From contig CAJULP010000009.1 in the NCBI GenBank assembly GCA_910587295.1, positions 16,798 through 80,797 of the forward strand: a DNA stretch of 64,000 bases, in the 5' to 3' direction. The notes under the pieces are model-generated. The model made no database searches. It had not been told where the DNA came from and saw only the letters and a program-made list of their open reading frames with translations. The DNA is from an uncultured Lachnospiraceae bacterium. Its GTDB lineage: Bacteria > Bacillota > Clostridia > Lachnospirales > Lachnospiraceae. The translations under genes and the position numbers were made by a program. Of this stretch, positions 50,852-58,137 are shown one piece after another. Each line of letters opens with the position of its first letter. Positions within the stretch are counted from its first letter, which is position 1.

Positions 50852-52987
50852 CTACCATAACCTCTTTACTGCCATCTCCATATCCTTTGCCATGACTGCC
50901 GACAATGGTGCAACCTCCATTTTCACGGTCAAAATATTCTCTCCCCTTGTCAAGATCCCTTCCGGGAAAGAGCCCTGTTCCACAAAAGCGGATATACGCA
51001 CCAAAATATTAGGGTCCTGGGTGGAAAAAACACAGCATCCATCCTTGACTCTTTTTCCGTTTGTTTCCAAATATTTTTTGTTCAGAGGAACCGCCGCGCC
51101 ATTTAGGGTAAGCTCATGAATCTTCACCATACAGCTTTGGTCTGCCGGATCGATCCGCAGGCTCCTCACATTTCCATCAAAAGGAATGTCCGCCGCAATC
51201 TCCCGCTCTGTCACATAGACATCTGGCAGATAGACAGAGTCATTTTCCGAAAATCCGTTCCCCCTGTCATAATATACCTGAATGCGCTCATCTAAAATTT
51301 TTTGGAGATGCCGCTCCATTAAATCCTTAGGATCCACCGCATAAGTTCCCATAGCCGCCCGCAGCTCACCCATAGATTTACGCTTCCCGGTAACCTGCTT
51401 CTGAAATTTCTTTTCCTGTTCCTGATAAACCCTTGCCTGCTCCTGACTGATCTTAAGCTTCGCAAGCAAAAAATCCAGATCCAGTTTATTCCGCTTTTCT
51501 TCCTCCAGAACATAACAATACACAGCCCGGAACGCAATTTCTGATGAGGGTACCTGTTTTTCTACCGTCCATTCATAATCAATCACTGTCCAGCGGTCAC
51601 CGTCCACCAGAATATTGGCGAAGATCAGATCATAATCCGCCACTTCCGCTTCTTCCCCATAAGATATCAAGGCAAGATATTTATCAAAGAGACGGTAAAA
51701 TCCTTCCATGTCATCTGTTTCCAGGCATCTGTCTAACAATTCCTCCAGGGTAACCCCCCGCACAAAGGGAAACTCCGCATAACTGCCATCCGACGCCAGT
51801 GCACAACGGTTGATGGACAAGCCGCTTCCCTCATAACGTTTTGAAAGAAGCTTAAAATAACGGTTCATATTTTTAATATGTCCTGCCGCTTCCCTGCTAA
51901 GAGGAACCTTCCTTACCTTCCTGCCGTCCAACGTATCTAAAATCTCTGTCCGAAGCTCATATTCTCCTGCTCTGTCGTTGGAATATTTCACATAGCTGGC
52001 TTCCAGCTCCGGCCCTAAGACCGCCATAAAAGAATTGGAAAACAGCTCAAAAAGTCCGTCCTGCACAAGCCCGTCAAATACATACTTTTCATGGAATAAA
52101 ACCATTCTGTCCCTATCAAAATTACGCATGTTATCCGTCAATTCTCCCTGATTGGGAAGTCTTCTGTCGGAAAAAATCGTGGCAGGGAATTTATAATCCG
52201 GATAGGGATAATAGAACGAATACTCTTTTACGCCGCAGGATCTGAAGATCCGTTCCAGCCCCTTGCGGGTAAAAGTCCTTGCGCTGCCGCCATCCGGATA
52301 TCCTTCCAGCCCGTCAAAATAAACGCCGGAATGATCTTCCTTACAGCCGGCCCAGTACTTAAGACCAAGCTTATTCTCAATCGCAATAACAATACGGCCG
52401 TTATTTTTAATATGCTTACGCATGATCTTTAAAAAATCTTCGTATGGTGTCCGGGTATGGATATAAGACTGCCCGTATTCAAACACACCGATCAGACAGG
52501 CATAGTCGTAATCCGTCTCCAAAGAAGGTTCTATGTCACTAAAGTTCCCCACGAAGATCTCAATGTTATCTTTATCCTGATTCCGCCAGGCATTAATAAG
52601 GCTCCTTTTTGCCGACAAGTCCACACAAGTAACCTTTCCTGCCTTTTCGGAGAGTTTTTCCGTGATTGCGCCACAGCCTGCGCCAATCTCTAAAACTTTA
52701 TCCGTCGGTTTTATGGGCAGCCAGTCTACAATATTTCCCCTGAGGGCGGACAAATGGTATAAGATCGGCCAACTGTTTTTTTCTTCTATGATATCCGGAT
52801 ACTCCACTGCTGCCCGTTCCTTCACAATTTTAAGCAGCTCATCCTCGATGGCACCGTCACTATAAAGATCCTCGCCAGGATAAAATCGGTAATCTAAAGC
52901 TACCTTTCCCACCTCATTTGGGTATTTTTTTAAAATCTCCTCCTGAGATAAATGGACAGGCTTTTGTTTTTTCGTCTGTTCGCTCAT
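50852..52987 (-). CDS. Methyltransferase-kinase fusion with C-terminal beta domain (WbdD-like architecture)
   Basis: 711 aa. Residues 75-270: class I SAM methyltransferase, with VLEIGAGCG at 98-106. About 325-490: a kinase-like (APH/protein-kinase fold) unit; KVRKVPL supplies a candidate ATP Lys360, ADYDLIFANILV gives D453...N458 and WTVIDYEW gives D470 in place of DFG. About 503-535: short Glu/Gln/Lys coiled coil. 560-711: beta-sandwich. Enterobacterial WbdD has the same order (methyltransferase, kinase, coiled coil) and caps O-antigen chains to set their length. The neighbouring Wzt has a C-terminal domain of the type that reads such caps. Catalytic function is inferred, not shown. Confidence 0.75.
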   Translation of the reverse strand: MSEQTKKQKPVHLSQEEILKKYPNEVGKVALDYRFYPGEDLYSDGAIEDELLKIVKERAAVEYPDIIEEKNSWPILYHLSALRGNIVDWLPIKPTDKVLEIGAGCGAITEKLSEKAGKVTCVDLSAKRSLINAWRNQDKDNIEIFVGNFSDIEPSLETDYDYACLIGVFEYGQSYIHTRTPYEDFLKIMRKHIKNNGRIVIAIENKLGLKYWAGCKEDHSGVYFDGLEGYPDGGSARTFTRKGLERIFRSCGVKEYSFYYPYPDYKFPATIFSDRRLPNQGELTDNMRNFDRDRMVLFHEKYVFDGLVQDGLFELFSNSFMAVLGPELEASYVKYSNDRAGEYELRTEILDTLDGRKVRKVPLSREAAGHIKNMNRYFKLLSKRYEGSGLSINRCALASDGSYAEFPFVRGVTLEELLDRCLETDDMEGFYRLFDKYLALISYGEEAEVADYDLIFANILVDGDRWTVIDYEWTVEKQVPSSEIAFRAVYCYVLEEEKRNKLDLDFLLAKLKISQEQARVYQEQEKKFQKQVTGKRKSMGELRAAMGTYAVDPKDLMERHLQKILDERIQVYYDRGNGFSENDSVYLPDVYVTEREIAADIPFDGNVRSLRIDPADQSCMVKIHELTLNGAAVPLNKKYLETNGKRVKDGCCVFSTQDPNILVRISAFVEQGSFPEGILTRGENILTVKMEVAPLSAVMAKDMEMAVKRLW

Positions 52988-52996
52988 AGTCCTCCT

Positions 52997-54355
52997 TTAA
53001 TCCGTCACCTGTATGGAAGAATTCATATCATAATAGCCCACCGTGTCCTTATCCGATATGACGGTAATGTTCATCACATCATACAAGCGGTGATAGACCT
53101 GAAAATCTTCTTTTTCATACCCTGTGACTCCAAGGGAAAGCAGATATTCCCCGCCCTGCAGATCCAGCTTCTGGGTAAATGTAATCTTTTTTACGGCACC
53201 TGCGGATACCGGTTCCAAAAAAGCTTTTTCCACCATGGTATTGGTGCCTGTAATCTCCACGCCTTTACTGTTTTTAATGGTAAAGGCAAAGATTGGCGCA
53301 TGAATGTCCTTCTGAAAGCGTACCGTCATATGCACACTGCAGAACTGCCCTTTGATGATCGCTCCGGTCTTCCGCCCCGCTTCATCCGTCACGCTATACT
53401 CCTCGATTACCGCCGCTTTGGTTCCATACTCCAAAAGCTCCGGGTTCACGGCGTTTTGCTCCAAAAGCTTTCCGCCCGGTTCCCCTTGGGATACTTTTCC
53501 ATGGCCTTTTCCATCCTGGCCGGCAGGCTTTTTCTCTCCTCCTGCCTTTGCCGCAGCAGCGCCAATCTCATGGTCATCCAAAAGATGGTTTCCGTTGTCC
53601 TCCGGCAGCGGATACTGCCCCACCAGCACCTGCTTATAAGCGTCGATCATCTCCTTAGGGGAGCCTTCCCCCAATTTCGTTCCCTGATTTAACAGCATCA
53701 CTCTGTCACAGTATTTGCTGATGCTGCTCAGATCATGGCTGACAAACAGGATCGTCTTGCCCATCTTTTTAAATTCTTCAAATTTATGGTAACATTTTGC
53801 CTGAAAAAACACATCCCCCACTGAAAGGGCTTCGTCCACAATCAGGATTTCCGGATCGATATTGATCGCCACCGCAAAAGCAAGACGCACAAACATACCG
53901 CTGGAATAGGTCTTTACCGGCTGGTGCACATAAGCGCCAATATCGGCAAAATTTAAGATCTCATCCATCCTTGCATCAATTTCCTTCCTGGAAAAACCGA
54001 TCATAGTCCCATTCAAATAAATGTTTTCAATCCCGTTATATTCCATATTGAAGCCGGCGCCAAGCTCTAACAGAGCGGAAATCCTTCCGTTTACCGTCAC
54101 CTGTCCGCTGCTGGGGTTTAAAACACCGGTAATGATCTTTAAAATGGTAGACTTCCCGGAACCGTTGGTTCCAATGATCCCTACCGTTTCCCCCTGGCGG
54201 ATGGTCATGTCTATCCCTTTTAAGGCATAATGTTCCTTATATCTTTTTTTCCGGGAAAGCCCCAAAGCCTCTTTTAACCTGTCAGAAGGTTTGTCATAAA
54301 GCTTATAGGCCTTTTCCACGCCCTTTACCTGAATGGCAACTGCCTTATTATCCAT
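52997..54355 (-). CDS. wzt: ABC transporter ATPase with C-terminal Wzt-type domain
   Basis: 452 aa from ATG 54355 (AAGGAGATCGGT). NTPase domain: Walker A GTNGSGKST, signature YSSGMFVRLAFA, Walker B LIVDEALSVGD. After about residue 250 comes a Gly/Lys-rich linker and a C-terminal immunoglobulin-like domain (YSVTDEAGRKTGAIIKGQFCSVHMTVRFQKDI ... YDVMNITVISDKDTVGYYDM), as in Wzt_C. In E. coli O9a, this domain binds the finished chain end before export. The gene lies 10 bp downstream of the permease gene. Confidence 0.9.
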   Translation of the reverse strand: MDNKAVAIQVKGVEKAYKLYDKPSDRLKEALGLSRKKRYKEHYALKGIDMTIRQGETVGIIGTNGSGKSTILKIITGVLNPSSGQVTVNGRISALLELGAGFNMEYNGIENIYLNGTMIGFSRKEIDARMDEILNFADIGAYVHQPVKTYSSGMFVRLAFAVAINIDPEILIVDEALSVGDVFFQAKCYHKFEEFKKMGKTILFVSHDLSSISKYCDRVMLLNQGTKLGEGSPKEMIDAYKQVLVGQYPLPEDNGNHLLDDHEIGAAAAKAGGEKKPAGQDGKGHGKVSQGEPGGKLLEQNAVNPELLEYGTKAAVIEEYSVTDEAGRKTGAIIKGQFCSVHMTVRFQKDIHAPIFAFTIKNSKGVEITGTNTMVEKAFLEPVSAGAVKKITFTQKLDLQGGEYLLSLGVTGYEKEDFQVYHRLYDVMNITVISDKDTVGYYDMNSSIQVTD

Positions 54356-54365
54356 ACCGATCTCC

Positions 54366-55403
54366 TTACAACACATCCGCAAAATGCACCTTAAGCCGCT
54401 TAAAGATCAGCGACCCTGTGCAAAACAGCGTCACTGTAAAAATCCAAAAATATGTAGATGAATAAAAGTGTTCAAAGAACCATTCATTCCCATAAATCGC
54501 GTTCCGGTATCCGTTTACAATATAGACAAGGGGATTGAGCTTAAACAGCGTGATCATATTGTCGTCCTTCAGCATACCGATATCCCACAAAATAGGCGTT
54601 GCCCACATGCCGACCTGCAGCCCGATATTGATGATCTGGGCAAGATCCCTGAAAAACACCACGATAGCGCAGGTGCAATAGCTCATGGCGAGCACAAGAA
54701 TAAACAGGCAAAAACTATAATAAACCACCTGCAGGGTATAAATGGTGGGATAATAGCCATAACACGCCGCCACCACCAAAAGCACGCCAACAAAAAACAG
54801 ATGGATAAACGTCGCCGCGATCAGTTTGATGATGGGTAAAATACTGATATTGAAAACCACCTTTTTCACCAGATAACTGTACTCTAAAAGGGCATTGGTT
54901 CCATTGGTGATGGCTTCCGAAAAAAAGAACCAGGGAACCAGCCCTGCCGTCAGGTAAAGCACATAAGGAACCTCCACCCCGCTGGCGATCATCTGTGACC
55001 TGGTCTGGAATACCCTGTCAAATACAATATAGTACATCAAAACAGTGACCACCGGCTGTACCAGTGCCCACAAAAATCCTAGGTAAGAACCTGCATAACG
55101 CTTTTTAAAATCATTTTTGGACAGCTTCCAGATCAGTTCCCTGCTCTGGAACAGCTCCTTGGGGATGATAAACATCCGGTCATAATAAATGCCAAAAATA
55201 ATACAGGCCAGCGTAAGGAGCGCACAGGCGCAGAACTTTTTAAGCTCCTCCGTCCGCGGATCCGGCGCAAGGGGATTGTTATGGGTAAGCACCAAAACTG
55301 CCACCAATAAACAGATCCCGTAAAATATCCCGATTCCTGCCGGCTTGGGAATCCTTGTAAGAATGTGATGTTTCTTTTCCTTATCCTTCATATTACTGTC
55401 CAT
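54366..55403 (-). CDS. wzm: Polysaccharide ABC export permease
   Basis: 345 aa from ATG 55403. Two extra N-terminal spans, then ABC2-membrane: LSKNDFKKRYAGSYLGFLWALVQPVVTVLMYYIVF, SYLVKKVVFNISILPI, WATPILWDIGMLKDDNMITLFKLNPLVYIVNGYRNAIYGNEWF. Moves the polymer across the membrane with Wzt. Overlaps the rmlC stop by about 11 bp. Confidence 0.9.
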   Translation of the reverse strand: MDSNMKDKEKKHHILTRIPKPAGIGIFYGICLLVAVLVLTHNNPLAPDPRTEELKKFCACALLTLACIIFGIYYDRMFIIPKELFQSRELIWKLSKNDFKKRYAGSYLGFLWALVQPVVTVLMYYIVFDRVFQTRSQMIASGVEVPYVLYLTAGLVPWFFFSEAITNGTNALLEYSYLVKKVVFNISILPIIKLIAATFIHLFFVGVLLVVAACYGYYPTIYTLQVVYYSFCLFILVLAMSYCTCAIVVFFRDLAQIINIGLQVGMWATPILWDIGMLKDDNMITLFKLNPLVYIVNGYRNAIYGNEWFFEHFYSSTYFWIFTVTLFCTGSLIFKRLKVHFADVL

Positions 55404-55983
55404 TCTTCCCATTTTCGGCGGATTCTTTCATTCCTTCCGTAAATTGCTTTATCCCGCCCCATTTATGGTCTCTTTCGGACATGATCGGCTCACATCCCGG
55501 TGCGATGGGCCACTCAATGCCCACTTCCGGGTCATTGTACATGATCCCGCCTTCATCCCCGGGATGATAAAAGTCCGTGCATTTGTAGGCAAATTCCGCA
55601 TAATCCGACAATACCAAAAAACCATGGGCAAAATTTTTCGGCACAAAAAATTGCTTTTTATTTTCTGCGGAAAGCACCACGCCATGCCACTTCCCGTAAG
55701 TTTTCGATCCCGGCCTAAGGTCAAGGGCCACGTCAAATACTTCCCCCGCGATCACCCGGACCAGCTTGTCCTGCGGATAACGGATCTGGAAGTGCATCCC
55801 CCTAAGCACATTTTTTACGGAAGAAGACTGGTTGTCCTGTACAAAAATCTGGTCAATGCCCGCTTCCTTGTAATCATTATAATTATAAGTCTCCACAAAA
55901 TAGCCCCTTGCATCCCCAAATACGGTAGGGGTGATGATTTTAAGCCCTTCTATCTCACATGTTTCTACTGTAATCTTACCCAT
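55393..55983 (-). CDS. rmlC: dTDP-4-dehydrorhamnose 3,5-epimerase
   Basis: 196 aa. RmlC cupin: ARGYFVETYNYNDYKEAGI, FVQDNQSSSVKNVLRGMHFQ with catalytic His, SKTYGKWHGVVLSAENKKQFFVPKNFAHGF, EFAYKCTDFYHP. Third step of dTDP-L-rhamnose synthesis. Followed closely by the wzm gene. Confidence 0.95.
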   Translation of the reverse strand: MGKITVETCEIEGLKIITPTVFGDARGYFVETYNYNDYKEAGIDQIFVQDNQSSSVKNVLRGMHFQIRYPQDKLVRVIAGEVFDVALDLRPGSKTYGKWHGVVLSAENKKQFFVPKNFAHGFLVLSDYAEFAYKCTDFYHPGDEGGIMYNDPEVGIEWPIAPGCEPIMSERDHKWGGIKQFTEGMKESAENGKNGQ

Positions 55984-56040
55984 TCCGGTTTACTCCTTTC
56001 CAGCCCTTCGTCTTAACGCTGTTCCCATAGCTGCCATAAA

Positions 56041-56910
56041 TCACAGCCCTTCGGCAACCTCTTTAATGTATTTCCCATAATCTGTCTTCATCAACGGTTC
56101 TGCCAGCTTTAAGAGCTGCTCTTTGTTGATGAACCCTCTCCTGTAAGCGATCTCCTCAATGCAGGAAATATAAAGTCCCTGCCGTTTCTGGAAAGCCGCA
56201 ACGAAATCCGCCGCATCCAGAAGAGAATCATGGTTCCCCGTATCCAGCCAGGCAAAGCCCCTGCCTAAGGTTTCCACCATTAAAGTTCCCCGCCTTAAGT
56301 ACTCGTTGTTGATGCTGGTGATCTCAATCTCACCCCTTGCGGATGGTTTCACGTTGGCCGCGATCTCCACCACGTCATTATCATAAAAATACAGCCCCGG
56401 AACCGCATAGTTGCTCTTAGGTTTCTCCGGTTTTTCTTCTATGGAAAGAGCCTTCCCTTTCTCGTCAAACTCCACCACCCCATACTGCCTTGGGTCGCGC
56501 ACGTAATACCCGAAAATCGTAGCCCCTTTTTCTCTGGAAGCCACTTCCCTCAGCACCCTGGAAAAGCTCTGCCCGTAAAAGATATTATCGCCCAACACCA
56601 GCGCCACCTGGTCCTTCCCGATAAAATCGGCGCCAATGATAAACGCGTCCGCAAGCCCCCTTGGCTGTTCCTGCACCGCATAACAAAAGCGCATCCCAAG
56701 CTGGCTGCCGTCACCTAAAAGCTCCTCAAACACCGGAAGATCCCTGGGCGTGGAAATGATCAAAACCTCCCGGATCCCTGCCAGCATCAATGTGGACAGG
56801 GGATAATATATCATCGGTTTGTCATACACCGGCATAATCTGTTTACTGATCGCCTTGGTAAGAGGATAAAGCCTTGTTCCGGATCCTCCCGCTAAAATAA
56901 TCCCTTTCAT
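56041..56910 (-). CDS. rmlA: Glucose-1-phosphate thymidylyltransferase
   Basis: 289 aa from ATG 56910 (AGAAGGTGTACGC), the family length. MKGIILAGGSGTRLYPLT, KPMIYYPLSTLMLAGIR, FAWLDTGNHDSLLDAADFV are diagnostic. First step of dTDP-rhamnose. Own promoter, after a terminator that ends rmlB. Confidence 0.95.
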   Translation of the reverse strand: MKGIILAGGSGTRLYPLTKAISKQIMPVYDKPMIYYPLSTLMLAGIREVLIISTPRDLPVFEELLGDGSQLGMRFCYAVQEQPRGLADAFIIGADFIGKDQVALVLGDNIFYGQSFSRVLREVASREKGATIFGYYVRDPRQYGVVEFDEKGKALSIEEKPEKPKSNYAVPGLYFYDNDVVEIAANVKPSARGEIEITSINNEYLRRGTLMVETLGRGFAWLDTGNHDSLLDAADFVAAFQKRQGLYISCIEEIAYRRGFINKEQLLKLAEPLMKTDYGKYIKEVAEGL

Positions 56911-56955
56911 GCGTACACCTTCTCCATTCTGATTACTATCTGCATAACTTGTATT

Positions 56956-56985
56956 AGTATACCACAAAATGGGAGCGATTGTAAA
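56956..56985 (-). promoter_or_regulatory. Sigma-A promoter of rmlA-rmlC
   Basis: Minus strand TTTACA (56985-56980), 18-nt spacer, TATACT (56961-56956). The -35 lies in the loop of the rmlB terminator. Confidence 0.6.
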
Positions 56986-56998
56986 TCACTCCCATTTT
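56968..56998 (-). terminator. Intrinsic terminator of rmlB
   Basis: AAATGGGAG / CTCCCATTT with a 13-nt loop and TTTT on the minus strand. Confidence 0.8.
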
Positions 56999-57018
56999 CC
57001 AATTTCATATTGTCATGT

Positions 57019-58101
57019 TCACCGATTCTGGTACATGTCCTCATAATATTTCTGGTAATCACCGCTGGTCACATTCTTCATCCACTCCTCATTCTCAAAA
57101 AACCATGCAATGGTGCGCCTGATCCCTTCTTTGAACATGGTCTCCGGCTCCCAGCCGATCTCCGCTCTGATCTTGTCCGGCGCAATGGCATATCTTCTGT
57201 CATGGCCTTTCCGGTCCGAGACGTAAGTGATCAACCCCTCATTGATATGTTCCTTTCTGGGGTCGCCTTCCGGCAGCATTTCCTGTAACGTATCCAAAAT
57301 GATATGGATGATCTCAATATTCTGCTTCTCATTATGCCCGCCCACATTGTAGGTTTCAAAGAGCCTTCCCTTTTCCTGCACCATATCAATGGCCTTGGCA
57401 TGATCCTCCACGTAAAGCCAGTCCCTGACATTCTTCCCGTCACCGTAAACCGGAAGCTTTTTCCCCTGCAGGGCATTGTTGATGATAAGCGGGATCAGTT
57501 TTTCCGGGAACTGATAAGGCCCGTAGTTGTTGGAGCAGTTGGTAATGTTTGCCGGGAAATGATAGGTATCCATGTAAGACTTGACCAGCATGTCAGAGCT
57601 TGCCTTGCTTGCCGAATACGGACTGTGGGGCGCATACGGCGTGGTCTCATAAAAATATCCGCCATCGTCGGGCAATGACCCGTAAACTTCATCCGTGGAT
57701 ACATGAAGGAACCTTTTCCCTTCTTTGTAGCTGCCGTCCGGATTTTCCCAGGCCGCCCTTGCACAGTTTAACATTACCGCCGTTCCAAGCACGTTGGTGG
57801 TGACAAACACCTCAGGATCCTTGATGCTCCTGTCCACATGGCTTTCCGCCGCAAAATGCACCACCCTATCAATATCATTTTCCCTGAAGATCTTTGCGAT
57901 CGCCTCTTTATCACAGATATCCGCTTTCACAAAGGTATAGTTGCTCCGTCCTTCCACTTCCTTTAAATTTTCAAGGTTTCCCGCATAGGTAAGCGCATCC
58001 ACATTGATAATGCGGATCTCATCCCCATACTTTTTAAACATATAATGAATATAATTGGAACCGATAAACCCTGCTCCTCCTGTCACTAAATAAGTCCTCA
58101 T
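57019..58101 (-). CDS. rmlB: dTDP-glucose 4,6-dehydratase
   Basis: 360 aa. NAD-binding YLVTGGAGFIGSNY; catalytic HVSTDEVYGSLPDD and the YSASKAS motif; RDWLYVEDHAKAI. Second step of dTDP-rhamnose. The fourth enzyme, RmlD, is not in the window and must be encoded elsewhere if rhamnose is the product. Confidence 0.95.
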   Translation of the reverse strand: MRTYLVTGGAGFIGSNYIHYMFKKYGDEIRIINVDALTYAGNLENLKEVEGRSNYTFVKADICDKEAIAKIFRENDIDRVVHFAAESHVDRSIKDPEVFVTTNVLGTAVMLNCARAAWENPDGSYKEGKRFLHVSTDEVYGSLPDDGGYFYETTPYAPHSPYSASKASSDMLVKSYMDTYHFPANITNCSNNYGPYQFPEKLIPLIINNALQGKKLPVYGDGKNVRDWLYVEDHAKAIDMVQEKGRLFETYNVGGHNEKQNIEIIHIILDTLQEMLPEGDPRKEHINEGLITYVSDRKGHDRRYAIAPDKIRAEIGWEPETMFKEGIRRTIAWFFENEEWMKNVTSGDYQKYYEDMYQNR

Positions 58102-58137
58102 CTGCTCTCTCCTTTTTTATTTGATCTCATCCGGCCT

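Noticed and set aside
37046..58101. Recent horizontal transfer of the whole polysaccharide locus
   Set aside because: No mobility genes, end repeats or marked base-composition change are visible at its edges.
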